Shown: positions 37,031 through 45,163, counted from the first letter of the stretch. The stretch is 46,945 nucleotides of DNA from Alphaproteobacteria bacterium (GCA_030041335.1 JASHOB010000239.1:1-46945), one strand, 5' to 3'. The notes: generated from the sequence alone by a model not told the origin. Numbers and translations: made by a program.

Positions 37031-38257
37031 ATGTCTCACGCTAATCGTGGTCTCGAGGAAGGCAACCCCGAAGAGGTCGGTTTTTCGCGCGAGCGCCTGC
37101 AGCGCCTCACCGATCACCTCCGTGGTGAGGTCGACGCCGCGCTCATCCCGGGCGCCACCATGTTGATTGCACGTCACGGCAAGATCATCTATTTCGAGGC
37201 AATCGGCTTCCGTGACAAGTCAGTCCAGGCGCCGATGACCAAGGATGCAATCTTCCGCATCTTCTCGATGAGCAAGCCGGTCACTTCCGTCGCCGCCATG
37301 ACATTGGTAGAGCAGGGCAGGCTCTACCTCGAGAATCCCATAGCAGCCTATATCCCGGCCTTTGCCAATGTGAAGGTAGCGGTGCCGCGCAACGATCCAA
37401 TATTTTTTGCGCCGCAAGGCATCGATCTGGTGGCCCCGGTGCGTCCGCCGACCGTGCAGGATCTCCTGCGGCATACTTCCGGCCTCACCTATGGTTTCTT
37501 CGAGACGATCGTGGCCAAGCACTATCGCGAAGCCAACCTGTTTGCCGGCGATTTTACTAACGCTGAATTCGCGGAACGGCTTGCGGCATTGCCGCTCGCC
37601 TTTCAGCCGGGCGCCGGCTGGAACTATAGCCATTCGACGGACTTGCTCGGCCGTGTGGTCGAGGTGGCCTCCGGCAAAGCGCTTTACGAGTGGGAACAGG
37701 AGCAGATCCTGGGTCCGCTCGGCATGTCAGATACGTCCTTTTCGATCGCGGACAAATCAAAACATGGTCGCGTCGCTGAAGCGGCGGCGCCCGATAATCT
37801 TGCCGGCGGCGCCCCGCTCTATGATCCCCGACAACCCGCAAAATCGCAGATGGGTGGGCAGGGGATGCAATCGACTGCGCTCGATTATGCACGTTTTCTG
37901 CAAATGCTGTTGAATGGCGGCTCCTTTGCGGGCAATCGCGTCTTGAGTCCCGAAACCGTTTCATTCATGACGTCGGATCATCTGGGTTTGATCCCACCGG
38001 GCCCGAGCTTCTATTTTCCGGGTGACGGCTATGGCTTCGGGCTGGGCTTTGCCGTGCGCCGGGCGCCCGGACTGGCGAAGCATACAGGCTCGGTAGGCAA
38101 TTTCGATTGGTCCGGCGCCGCTGGCACATTGTTCTGGTGCGACCCTAGGCGGGATTTCTTTGCGCTGTGGATGACACAGGCGCCAATGCAGCTCTTCCGG
38201 CTGCACTCGCTGCTGCCCAATATGGTTTACGCGGCACTGACTGAACCCGAGAAATGA
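37031..38257 (+). CDS. Cytoplasmic paralogue of the upstream serine hydrolase
   Basis: This 408-residue protein has the same fold and near-identical blocks as its neighbour: EEVGFSxERLxRxTD near the N-terminus, S79-M-S-K82 in RIFSMSKP, VQDLLRHTSGLTYGF, Y199-S-H201 in WNYSHSTDLLGR, and HTGSVGNFDWSGAAGT in place of KTG. The start lacks any signal peptide (MSHANRGLEEGNPEEVG), so it should stay in the cytoplasm while its partner is exported. His in the YSH motif, instead of Asn, and HTG instead of AGS, distinguish the catalytic surroundings. A GAGGAAA site precedes ATG 37031. Confidence 0.9.
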   Translation: MSHANRGLEEGNPEEVGFSRERLQRLTDHLRGEVDAALIPGATMLIARHGKIIYFEAIGFRDKSVQAPMTKDAIFRIFSMSKPVTSVAAMTLVEQGRLYLENPIAAYIPAFANVKVAVPRNDPIFFAPQGIDLVAPVRPPTVQDLLRHTSGLTYGFFETIVAKHYREANLFAGDFTNAEFAERLAALPLAFQPGAGWNYSHSTDLLGRVVEVASGKALYEWEQEQILGPLGMSDTSFSIADKSKHGRVAEAAAPDNLAGGAPLYDPRQPAKSQMGGQGMQSTALDYARFLQMLLNGGSFAGNRVLSPETVSFMTSDHLGLIPPGPSFYFPGDGYGFGLGFAVRRAPGLAKHTGSVGNFDWSGAAGTLFWCDPRRDFFALWMTQAPMQLFRLHSLLPNMVYAALTEPEK

Positions 38258-38276
38258 GGACGGTCGACTAATCGGT

Positions 38277-38294
38277 AGCGGGGGACCCCCTGCT
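38277..38294 (+). terminator. Hairpin after the serine hydrolase pair
   Basis: A 7-bp stem (38277-38283 with 38288-38294, one G-T pair) with a 4-base loop lies 20 bases past the stop codon. A second perfect inverted repeat, TTTTCGT (38309-38315) with ACGAAAA (38328-38334), follows. Together they probably end transcription between the convergent hydrolase and mazG genes. Confidence 0.45.
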
Positions 38295-38416
38295 CATTCG
38301 TAGTTGCCTTTTCGTCTTGAGGCTGAAACGAAAATCGAGTCCAGGCTTCGGTCCTCTCCATTGCTGGCCGGCACGGTTCTCCCGGTCTCCCGGCAGGTAA
38401 GCGCTTTCGCCTGAAG

Positions 38417-39205
38417 CTATTTCGTGCCTTCACCGGCCTTTACCCGTTGCCATTCGGTCTCAAGTTCACCGAGTGACAGCCCGTCCAGCGGCGCATTTTG
38501 GGTTTCCATCGCCCGAAAACGGCGCTCGAATTTGCGCGATGCCCCCCGCAAGGCCTGCTCAGGATCGATCTTCAAGTGGCGCGCTAGATTGGTGACGGCG
38601 AACAGCACGTCGCCGATCTCGTCCGCAAGCCTTGCCGGGTCGGCACCGGTCTCGATTTCATCCCGCAGTTCCTGGAGCTCCTCGTCGATCTTGGCAAAGA
38701 CGGGTTCGGCCTTCGGCCAGTCAAACCCAACCTGGGCCGCGCGCTTCTGCAATTTCTCGGCACGGGTCAGGGCGGGCAGAGCAACACCGATGCCATCGAG
38801 CATGCTTGCCGCGCCGCCGGCCGCGCGTTCCCGCGCCTTGGTTGCCTCCCAAGCCACGGTCTGCGCTTCCGCTCCTGCGATGCTGGCGTCCCCGAAGACG
38901 TGTGGATGGCGCCGGATCATCTTGTTGCAGATCGCTTCGGCGACGTCGGCAAAACCGAACAGGCCCGCTTCCTCGGCCATGCGGGCGTGAAATACAGTCT
39001 GGAACAGGAGGTCGCCGAGTTCGTCCTTGAGCGCCACCAGGTCGCCGCGTTCGCAAGCCTCGGCGACCTCATAGGCTTCCTCGATCGTATAAGGCGCAAT
39101 CGTTCGGAAATTCTGTTCCTTGTCCCAGGGACAGCCGGTGACCGGATCACGCAACCGAGCCATGATCTCGAGGAGACGCTTCATTTGGTCGACGCCATCC
39201 ATCAT
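38417..39205 (-). CDS. mazG: Nucleoside triphosphate pyrophosphohydrolase
   Basis: MazG hydrolyses NTPs to NMP and pyrophosphate and lowers (p)ppGpp or non-canonical nucleotides. The 262-residue protein shows two MazG domains: the N-terminal one starts DPVTGCPWDKEQNFRTI and carries the metal-binding acidic residues E42-E43-x2-E46 (TIEEAYEVAEA) and E62/D65 (KDELGDLLFQT); the second has the matching DEELQELRDEI and ADEIGDVLFAVTNLARHL. The length is typical of the two-domain enzyme. The start is ATG 39205 behind GAGGAAA; ATG 39202 is equivalent. Confidence 0.94.
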   Translation of the reverse strand: MMDGVDQMKRLLEIMARLRDPVTGCPWDKEQNFRTIAPYTIEEAYEVAEACERGDLVALKDELGDLLFQTVFHARMAEEAGLFGFADVAEAICNKMIRRHPHVFGDASIAGAEAQTVAWEATKARERAAGGAASMLDGIGVALPALTRAEKLQKRAAQVGFDWPKAEPVFAKIDEELQELRDEIETGADPARLADEIGDVLFAVTNLARHLKIDPEQALRGASRKFERRFRAMETQNAPLDGLSLGELETEWQRVKAGEGTK

Positions 39206-39368
39206 GGTTTCCTCATACCGGGATTGAGCGCCCTGAAAGCGGCTTCCCTGCCAGGTCTTGGCCTAACGCCTGATGATCGCCGCCTACGACACCAGCGGAA
39301 ACCGTCAGGGAACATGACCGATTATGCCTCTGCCGCGGCACTCGATTGCTGCGAGATCAATTGGCGCA

Positions 39369-39749
39369 TCAGTTCTGGTAGCCCGGCACGGTCGCCTCGA
39401 ACAAAGTCTGGCGAAGGTTGGTGACGCAATAGGAGTAGCGAGCGGTTGTTGGGTCGATGCCGACCGCTCGGCAGGCATATTCTGAACGATGGCCAACTCG
39501 TGTCTCACCGCTGCCGACCGCAACGTCGGCTCCGCTCTTTGATTCAGCGAGTGCCGAATCCGGCAGCGAAAGCGACCGCTGCAAACTTTGAAGGCACCGG
39601 GTGAAAGGCGCTTGGCCGGGAACAAGGCCGATCGCGGCACAAGCGTTTTGTATGGTCGTAATGTCGGCGGCGTGCGCTGCGGAAACAACCGCACCAGACA
39701 AGGCACAGATGCCGATCATCAAGATCGGATAAAGACGCATCGTCATCAT
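39369..39749 (-). CDS. Small secreted protein with a duplicated two-Cys motif
   Basis: I do not recognise a family. The protein, about 126 residues, has a signal peptide (about 1-28, cut near AHA-AD). The mature part contains two copies of a motif with pattern AC(A/R)A(I/V)G(L/I)xP, ten residues, C: one in QNACAAIGLVP...RC and one in SEYACRAVGIDP...YC, each followed by a Leu-rich LxxLxxxL helix. Two Cys per repeat suggest two disulphides in the periplasm. The start is one of four Met codons at 39752-39740; a GGAGG site fits 39749 or 39746 best. It stands alone between mazG and a long intergenic region. Confidence 0.7.
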   Translation of the reverse strand: MMTMRLYPILMIGICALSGAVVSAAHAADITTIQNACAAIGLVPGQAPFTRCLQSLQRSLSLPDSALAESKSGADVAVGSGETRVGHRSEYACRAVGIDPTTARYSYCVTNLRQTLFEATVPGYQN

Positions 39750-40300
39750 CATGTCCTCCAGTGCCGGACGCGTCCTTATCGCCAGGACACGACCGGGCCA
39801 TCCCCTTGGTTGAATTGCCAAACTTCAGTGCAAAAGCCATGCTCATCGTCGATGTTCTCCCCACGGCGGGGGCGTACACAGGCCGTATCGTATCATTTGG
39901 CCGCTTGCGCCCAATTGCTAATTCGAAAGGCGCGGTAACGTGCTTCGTCTTTTTGCGTTATGTCTATGCCGCGAACAAAATCGCCGCTTCCGTCGCACCG
40001 CAACTTAGTTTGTTTCTTGCGGTTCGTGTCCCGGTGCCCTGATAGGCGCGGCCGCGGCACTGAGGATTACCCTAATCTTTCGCCATAAACGGGTTCCAAC
40101 AACGGCCGAACCGAGCCTCGGCTTCACCCGGGCAAGTTCAAACCCCGGATGAAATCACTCTGTCACGCCTATTTTCTGCTCCCGGGACGATACCCGTCTC
40201 TGCCGCCGCAGGTCCCATCGGTTTGCATTTAGCGCGCCGGACACGCCTTGCCTGGCACTGATACCGACGGCGATATGCCGGCGGCGGTCATGAACTGCAA
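39750..40300. other. Intergenic region before the MocR/Nit1C block
   Basis: A stretch of about 550 bases without a supported gene, on the boundary between housekeeping genes and the nitrilase cluster. One hairpin-like site at 40264-40284 may end the regulator gene. No tRNA, integrase or direct repeat that would mark an island boundary is visible. A + strand open frame (39761-40042) lacks a ribosome site and any recognisable content. Confidence 0.4.
40264..40284 (-). terminator. Possible hairpin after the MocR gene
   Basis: CCGACGGC (40264-40271) and GCCGGCGG (40277-40284) are complementary with one mismatch, loop GATAT, 17 bases beyond the regulator's stop codon. No T-run follows. Confidence 0.3.
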
Positions 40301-41692
40301 TTACAAAACCGCCGAGGCCATGGCGGGCGATTCCGTGAGTGCGTGCGATATGTATTCGAGCGCGTGACGCACGCCTGCGCGCGTGATCGGTCCGCCAAGG
40401 CAGACCCGGACGGCTTCGGGCGGGGTGCCCTCGACGGTAAACGCGTCGCTCGCGACAACGCCAATGCCGGTCGATCGCAGATGTCCGATGAAGGCGGAGC
40501 GCGTCCAACGGGCGGGGAGAGGGAGCCAGATATTGAAGCTCACCCGTCCCCCCTTGAAGCTGTCGGGAGGCAATATTTCAACGGCAAGCGCCTGACGGGC
40601 CGCCGCCTCGGCCCGGATGAAGCGGAGGATCGCGTCGGCGGTACCGTCTTCGATCCAGCGCGTCGCCAGCGCGACGGTTACCGGCGAGGCCATCACCGTC
40701 GCGGCTCGCACGGCGGCCGCGAACGGCCACCCGGCGCGCACGTCGGGCGCCACGACGTAAGCGCACCGCACGCCGGCGCCGATGCACTTGGCGAGGCCGG
40801 CCACGTGCCAGGTGATGTCTGGCGCGATGGCGGCGATGGGTGCTGGACCGTGGACCGGGATGAATCCATACGCATCGTCCTCGATGATCGGCACGCCGTA
40901 CCGCCGGGCGACCTCGGCGATTTCGCCGCGCCGGCGTTGCGAGACGGTCAGCGTCGTCGGGTTCTGCAGCGTCGGATTGAGATAAATGCCCTTGGGCGCC
41001 AGATTCACGCATGCCCGCGCGAACGCGTCCGGATCGATACCTTCATCGTCCAACGGGAGGCCGACGAGATTGAGGCCAAGCTGGGCCGCGAGCGCGCGCG
41101 CACCCGGGTAGGTGATGGCCTCGCACAGGAACACGTCGGTCGGTTTGGCAAGAACCCCCATGATGCCAAGCAAGGCTGGGTGGGCGCCGGGGGTGATGAA
41201 GATCCGCTCCTGCGCCGGGACCAGGCCGCGCCGCCCCAACCACATCGACGCGGCTTCTTTGTCTGCCGGCGATCCGCCGAAGCCCTGGTAGCGCAAGAGT
41301 GCGACGACATCCCGTCCAACCTCCGCCAAGCCGGCCTGCATGCGCTTGATGAGCGCCGGGTCGTCGGGCTCCGGCGGCAAATTCATCGACAGGTCGACCG
41401 CATCGATGCGGCGGTAATCGGGAGACCGCACCGCGGCCTCCCGCTTCGGCCGCGAGCACACGTACGTCCCCTGGCCGACGCGTGATTCAACGAGGCCGCG
41501 CTTCTGTGCCTCGCCGTAGCCTCGTGCGACGGTCGTGAAATCGATCCGCAGGCGGCGCGCCAGTTTGCGCTGGGGCGGCAGACGATCGCCGACCGCGAGC
41601 CGCCCGTTTTTGATGTCAACCGCGATCACATCGGCAATTGCCAGATAGCGCGGCTTGTCGATGCTGGAGAGGTCGGGCGTCCAATCAGTCAT
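40301..41692 (-). CDS. MocR-family PLP-binding transcriptional regulator (GntR type)
   Basis: MocR regulators join a GntR-type winged helix to an aminotransferase fold that binds PLP and senses amines, amino acids or PLP itself. The 463-residue protein has the DNA-binding domain at about 12-75 (LPPQRKLARRLRIDFTTVARGY, GLVESRVGQGTYV) and then the fold-type I domain with NPTLQNPTTLTVSQ (239-252), the acidic EDDAYGF (271-277) that binds the PLP nitrogen, and the PLP lysine K302 in GLAKCIGAGVR. ATG 41692 is the start giving the usual short N-terminus; the frame reaches 41833 but that part lacks conservation. It is divergent from the Nit1C operon with a 305-base shared control region, so it is the prime candidate for controlling it. 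Confidence 0.92.
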   Translation of the reverse strand: MTDWTPDLSSIDKPRYLAIADVIAVDIKNGRLAVGDRLPPQRKLARRLRIDFTTVARGYGEAQKRGLVESRVGQGTYVCSRPKREAAVRSPDYRRIDAVDLSMNLPPEPDDPALIKRMQAGLAEVGRDVVALLRYQGFGGSPADKEAASMWLGRRGLVPAQERIFITPGAHPALLGIMGVLAKPTDVFLCEAITYPGARALAAQLGLNLVGLPLDDEGIDPDAFARACVNLAPKGIYLNPTLQNPTTLTVSQRRRGEIAEVARRYGVPIIEDDAYGFIPVHGPAPIAAIAPDITWHVAGLAKCIGAGVRCAYVVAPDVRAGWPFAAAVRAATVMASPVTVALATRWIEDGTADAILRFIRAEAAARQALAVEILPPDSFKGGRVSFNIWLPLPARWTRSAFIGHLRSTGIGVVASDAFTVEGTPPEAVRVCLGGPITRAGVRHALEYISHALTESPAMASAVL

Positions 41693-41863
41693 GCATTGAA
41701 GCGCGCACCCCGCGCGGCGAATTGATGATAAATGACTGTATAGTGATTGGAGCATTGTGTCACGCGCTGCGTGCTTGAGATCAATCAGGCTCCCGACCGG
41801 CCACGTCCGTTTTGAACTCGGATTGAGCATCACAGTGACGTGTTTTTAGCCAGGCTCTTGATG

Positions 41864-41885
41864 ATTGAATGTATTATTGAATGTA
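41864..41885 (+). repeat. Tandem ATTGAATGTA repeat (operator candidate)
   Basis: Two identical 10-base copies, 41864-41873 and 41876-41885, start 12 bases apart. MocR proteins generally bind direct repeats, so this is the best candidate for the neighbouring regulator's site. It ends 39 bases before the sigma-54 promoter. Confidence 0.55.
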
Positions 41886-41918
41886 CACTATGGGTTTTGA
41901 CGCTTAATTTGACAGGCC

Positions 41919-41938
41919 ATTGATTGGCACATTGATTG
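41919..41938 (+). repeat. Tandem ATTGATTG repeat overlapping the sigma-54 promoter
   Basis: Two copies of ATTGATTG (41919-41926 and 41931-41938), again 12 bases apart, echo the ATTGAATG repeat upstream. They overlap both promoter elements, so a protein bound here would block RNA polymerase. Part of the similarity may simply reflect the promoter sequence. Confidence 0.45.
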
Positions 41939-41940
41939 CA
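41925..41940 (+). promoter_or_regulatory. Sigma-54 (RpoN) promoter of the Nit1C operon
   Basis: TGGCAC at 41925-41930, five bases, TTGCA at 41936-41940: the invariant GG (41926-41927) and GC (41938-41939) are separated by exactly 10 bases, as required for -24/-12 promoters. Transcription would start near 41951, giving a leader of about 47 bases before ATG 41998. Activation requires an AAA+ enhancer-binding protein, which is not encoded in this window. Confidence 0.85.
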
Positions 41941-41997
41941 GATTCCCCTCCGCATCGCGGCACTGCCGCCGATACCCAGAGCAAAACAGGAGGGTTC

Positions 41998-42480
41998 ATG
42001 CCAGCAGTACAGACCGCCGCTCATAAGAAGGGCGATTACTTCGTCGATTACGAGCAGAAGGTGTTCGAGGATGTGAAGGCCAAGCCGGGCGAGAAGGCGT
42101 TGGTCACCTTCCACACGGTTGCGTTCGAAGGCTCGATCGGCTTCGTCAATCTGCTTCAGGCGACACGTCTCAAGCGCAAAGGCTTCGAGACGTCGGTACT
42201 GCTATACGGTCCCGGCGTGACATTGGGGGTGCAGCGCGGCTTTCCCAAGCTCGGCGACGACGCCTTTCCCGGCCATCAGAACTTCAACAACCAGCTGACG
42301 AAGTTCATGGAGGAGGGCGGCAAGGTCTATGCCTGCCGGTTCGCGCTCCAGGCGCTCTATGGCCATGGCGAGCCCTCTCTGATTCCGGGGATCACGCCAA
42401 TCAGCCCGCTCGATGTGCTCGATCTCATCCTGCTACACCGCCGCGACAACGCTTTCATCCTCGACACCTGGACGGTCTGA
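41998..42480 (+). CDS. MSMEG_0572/Sll0783 family protein (Nit1C cluster, first gene)
   Basis: This 160-residue cytoplasmic protein is the conserved first gene of Nit1C clusters; the Synechocystis member (sll0783) is described as a nitrogen-starvation response gene. It looks like a DsrE-type small alpha/beta protein: a strand [20 protein letters not shown] (about 33-52) followed by [21 protein letters not shown], a Cys in [14 protein letters not shown] (about 109) that would sit near the DsrE active-site position, and [12 protein letters not shown] near the end. Its exact function is unknown. ATG 41998 follows AGGAGGG and lies 57 bases after the sigma-54 promoter. The nitrilase starts 34 bases after its stop. 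Confidence 0.92.
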   Translation: MPAVQTAAHKKGDYFVDYEQKVFEDVKAKPGEKALVTFHTVAFEGSIGFVNLLQATRLKRKGFETSVLLYGPGVTLGVQRGFPKLGDDAFPGHQNFNNQLTKFMEEGGKVYACRFALQALYGHGEPSLIPGITPISPLDVLDLILLHRRDNAFILDTWTV

Positions 42481-42514
42481 ACTGGCGGGCACGGCCTCGG
42501 GAAAGGAAGGCATC

Positions 42515-43567
42515 ATGAGTGCAGGCAAGACGGTCCGCGTTGCGGCGGTGCAGATCGCGCCCGACCTCGACACACCGACGGGCACCGTCGATCGCGTCCT
42601 CGCCGCCGTGGCGGAAGCGGCAGCCAAGGGCGCGAAGCTCGTCGTCTTCCCCGAGACGTTCGTGCCCTGGTACCCGTATTTCGCGTTCGTGCACCCGCCG
42701 GTCATGACCGGCGCGGAGCACGTTCGGCTCTACGAGAACGCGGTCGCTGTACCCGGGCCGGTGACCGCCGCCGTCGCCGGCGCCGCTCGGACCCACGGGA
42801 TCGTGGTGGTGCTGGGCGTCAACGAGCGCGATCACGGCTCGCTCTACAACACGCAGCTCGTCTTCGACGCGACCGGCGAGCTCCTTCTTCGGCGGCGCAA
42901 GATCACGCCGACCTTCCACGAGCGCATGATCTGGGGCCAGGGCGACGGCGCTGGCTTGAAGGTCGTCGACACCGCCGTCGGGCGCATCGGCGCGCTGGCG
43001 TGCTGGGAGCATTACAACCCGCTCGCCCGGTACGCCCTGATGGCGCAGCACGAGGAGATCCATATTGCGCAGTTTCCCGGCTCGCTCGTGGGCCCGATCT
43101 TCGCCGAGCAGATCGAGGTGACGATCCGTCACCACTCGCTCGAGAGCGGCTGTTTCGTAATCAACGCCACGGGATGGCTGCGCGAGGAACAGATCGCAAA
43201 AATCTCGCCCGACGAAAAGCTGCGTCAGGCGATCTCCGGCGGCTGCATGACCGCGATCATCTCGCCGGAGGGCAAGCACCTTGTGCCGCCGCTGACACAG
43301 GGCGAAGGCCTGCTCGTCGCCGACCTCGATATCGGCCTGATCGTCAAACGCAAACGGATGATGGACTCGGTCGGCCATTACGCGCGGCCGGAACTCCTCA
43401 GCCTCACTCTCGACAACCGACCGGCTGCCGCGATGCACGCAACGGCGCCGTGGCCACTCGCCTCCGGGAGCTCCAGCGATGAACACCATGATGCGGACGA
43501 CGCAGACGGCTATGCCGACCGAGGAGCTGATCAACGAGTTGCAGTCCTTCGGAGCGCGCCTCGCTGA
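42515..43567 (+). CDS. Nit1-type nitrilase
   Basis: Nitrilases hydrolyse nitriles to carboxylic acids and ammonia. The 350-residue protein has the Glu-Lys-Cys triad: E47 in [13 protein letters not shown]129 in [12 protein letters not shown], and C163 in [13 protein letters not shown], plus the conserved second Glu E136. The sequence and neighbours match Nit6803 (sll0784) of Synechocystis, a 346-residue enzyme acting on aliphatic and aromatic nitriles. Cluster members are linked to growth on cyanide as a nitrogen source in pseudomonads, where the actual substrate may be a cyanide adduct. ATG 42515 follows GGAAGG. The last 30 codons overlap the radical SAM gene by 89 bases and are rich in Asp/His/Arg, probably not structured. 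Confidence 0.95.
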   Translation: MSAGKTVRVAAVQIAPDLDTPTGTVDRVLAAVAEAAAKGAKLVVFPETFVPWYPYFAFVHPPVMTGAEHVRLYENAVAVPGPVTAAVAGAARTHGIVVVLGVNERDHGSLYNTQLVFDATGELLLRRRKITPTFHERMIWGQGDGAGLKVVDTAVGRIGALACWEHYNPLARYALMAQHEEIHIAQFPGSLVGPIFAEQIEVTIRHHSLESGCFVINATGWLREEQIAKISPDEKLRQAISGGCMTAIISPEGKHLVPPLTQGEGLLVADLDIGLIVKRKRMMDSVGHYARPELLSLTLDNRPAAAMHATAPWPLASGSSSDEHHDADDADGYADRGADQRVAVLRSAPR

Positions 43568-44627
43568 TCCCAAAGCCGGCGCCGCCAGCCGGCGCGGCGG
43601 TGCCGGCCCGTCCGATCACAAGCCGATGACGATCGACGGCATGACCGTCATGATACCGGTGCACACGGCGCCGGCGTTCGAAAGCCCCTATTTGGTCGAC
43701 GACGCGGACGCAGACGGCCGGAGCCGCATCACCCGCAACGGCGTCGCCATCGCCGAGGTGACGTTTCCCCGGCGGCCGCGCTTCTACGATCTCGTCACCG
43801 CCGACGGCATCCCTTATTCCAAGATCGCTGTCCTCCACGGGCGCGACGTGCTCGCGACCACGGTCCTGCAAACGTGCATCCGCTACCAGAGCCGGGCCAA
43901 GACGTGCCGTTTCTGCGCTATCGGCCAATCGCTCAGCGCCGGCCGCACGATCGCGCGGAAAACGCCAGCGCAACTCGCCGAGGTCGCCGAGGCCGCGGTC
44001 CGTCTCGACGGCGTGACGCACATGGTGATGACCACCGGCACGCCACCGGGCGCGGACCGCGGTGCGGCGCTGCTCGCTGAGAGCGCCGCGGCGGTGAAGG
44101 GGGCGGTCGATCTTCCAATCCAGGTGCAGTGCGAGCCGCCGGATGACGATGTGTGGTTCGGCCGGCTGCGCGAGGCCGGCGCCGACGCTCTCGGCATGCA
44201 CATCGAGGTGGTAACCGAACCCGTGCGCGCCCGCATCATGCCGGGCAAGGCGCAGGTGCCGATCGAGCGATATTTCTCGGCCTTCGCGGCGGCGGTGCCG
44301 GTCTTCGGGCGCGGGCAGGTCTCGACCTACATTCTCGCCGGCCTCGGCGATACCGCGGATGACATCCTGGCCGTCTGCGCCCGTCTGGTCGCGATCGGCG
44401 TCTACCCGTTTGTGGTGCCGTTCGTGCCCATCTCCGGTACGCCGCTCGAAAGCCATCCGCCGCCGCCGCCTGCCTTTATGGAATCGATCTTGCGGCCGCT
44501 CGCGCGTCTGCTGGCCGACGGCCGCCTCGGCGCTGCCGAGGTCAAGGCCGGTTGCGCCCGCTGCGGTGCCTGCTCGGCGCTCTCCACCTATGAGCGTGCC
44601 CACGCTCATGGCCAATGGTGTGCCTGA
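43479..44627 (+). CDS. Radical SAM protein, MSMEG_0568 family (Nit1C)
   Basis: This 382-residue protein is the Nit1C radical SAM enzyme (sll0785 counterpart). Its likely cluster-binding motif is unusual: C133-x9-C143-x2-C146 ([15 protein letters not shown]) instead of CxxxCxxC. A SAM-binding-like VMTTGTPPG (about 183-191), a QVQCEPPDD segment (about 216-224) and barrel strands such as [11 protein letters not shown] follow. Three more cysteines, C359-A-R-C362-G-A-C365, near the C-terminus could bind a second cluster. Its reaction is unknown; in the cluster it may act on the acid or amide made by the nitrilase. Starts possible at 43479 (MNTMM), 43488 or 43512 ([10 protein letters not shown]); all overlap the nitrilase. 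The stop overlaps the next start in TGATG. Confidence 0.92.
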   Translation: MNTMMRTTQTAMPTEELINELQSFGARLADPKAGAASRRGGAGPSDHKPMTIDGMTVMIPVHTAPAFESPYLVDDADADGRSRITRNGVAIAEVTFPRRPRFYDLVTADGIPYSKIAVLHGRDVLATTVLQTCIRYQSRAKTCRFCAIGQSLSAGRTIARKTPAQLAEVAEAAVRLDGVTHMVMTTGTPPGADRGAALLAESAAAVKGAVDLPIQVQCEPPDDDVWFGRLREAGADALGMHIEVVTEPVRARIMPGKAQVPIERYFSAFAAAVPVFGRGQVSTYILAGLGDTADDILAVCARLVAIGVYPFVVPFVPISGTPLESHPPPPPAFMESILRPLARLLADGRLGAAEVKAGCARCGACSALSTYERAHAHGQWCA

Positions 44628-45163
44628 TGTTCGAGCCCTTCGCGCCCTTCGTTCCGAGCGGCTTCCAGGTCAAGTTCGCGGTCGAACCGTGGGAGCGAAA
44701 GGCTGCCACGGCGCTTCGCCGCGAGGTGTTTTGCCGGGAGCAAGCGGTGTTCGTCGGTGACGACCGCGATGCGATCGACGACATTGCGATCCCGCTGGTG
44801 GCGGTTTCGCTGCTCGGCGTCGCTGCCGACGAGGTCGTGGGCACCGTCCGCATCCACGAGGCCGAGCCCGGGCTATGGTGGGGCTCGCGGCTTGCCGTCG
44901 CGGCCCGCTATCGCAAAGTCGGCGCCCTCGGCGAGGCTTTGATCCGGCTGGCGGTGTCGTCAGCGCACGCGCGCGGATGCAAGCGGTTCCTCGCCAACGT
45001 CCAGAGCCAGAACGCACTCCTGTTCCTTCGGCTGCACTGGCGCACGATCGAAGAGATCGAGCTGTACGGACGGCCGCATCATCACATGGAGGCCGATCTC
45101 GCGTACTACCCACCGTTCGCAGCCCCGGAAGTTGGGTTTCTCGCTTTGCGGAAGGCGGCATGA
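44627..45163 (+). CDS. GNAT-family N-acetyltransferase, MSMEG_0567 family (Nit1C)
   Basis: This 178-residue protein is the Nit1C acetyltransferase (sll0786 counterpart). The GNAT fold is visible in the N-terminal LRREVFCREQAVFVGDDRD block, typical of autoinducer-synthase-like GNATs, then VVGTVRIHEAEPGLWWGSRLAV and the acetyl-CoA-binding YRKVGALGEALIRLAVSSAHARG (about 96-117), followed by RFLANVQSQNALLFLRLHW. The QxxGxG/A motif appears as the basic RKVGALG. The substrate is not known but is presumably an amine made by the cluster. ATG 44627 shares its A with the TGA of the previous gene, and the next gene overlaps its own stop, so translation is coupled across the operon. Confidence 0.9.
   Translation: MFEPFAPFVPSGFQVKFAVEPWERKAATALRREVFCREQAVFVGDDRDAIDDIAIPLVAVSLLGVAADEVVGTVRIHEAEPGLWWGSRLAVAARYRKVGALGEALIRLAVSSAHARGCKRFLANVQSQNALLFLRLHWRTIEEIELYGRPHHHMEADLAYYPPFAAPEVGFLALRKAA

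Larger units (their letters stand above)
41693..41997. promoter_or_regulatory. Divergent control region of the MocR gene and the Nit1C operon
   Basis: A 305-base region, more AT-rich than its neighbours near 41720-41760 and 41850-41940. It holds the inverted repeats CACGC-GCT-GCGTG (41761-41773) and TCAC-A-GTGA (41830-41838), the direct repeats at 41864-41885 and 41919-41938, a sigma-54 promoter at 41925-41940 and an AGGAGGG ribosome site at 41988-41994. The distance from the inverted repeats to the sigma-54 promoter (about 90-160 bases) fits an enhancer-binding protein site, but neither matches the NtrC consensus. Confidence 0.6.

Noticed and set aside
39761-40042. Plus-strand open frame of 93 codons in the intergenic region before the MocR gene
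   Set aside because: No ribosome site, no family signature and overlaps the leader of the secreted-protein gene.
40010-40045. GGTTCGTGTCCCGG resembling a tRNA 3' end
   Set aside because: The T-stem halves are not complementary and no cloverleaf is found upstream, so it is not a tRNA-based integration site.
40343-41485. Plus-strand open frame (380 codons) opposite the MocR gene
   Set aside because: The minus-strand reading has the winged-helix and PLP lysine motifs; the plus-strand one has no recognisable content.
42455-44615. Two long minus-strand frames (372 and 403 codons) opposite the nitrilase and radical SAM genes
   Set aside because: The + strand genes carry all catalytic motifs and overlap in operon fashion; the antisense frames have none and are explained by GC-rich third positions.
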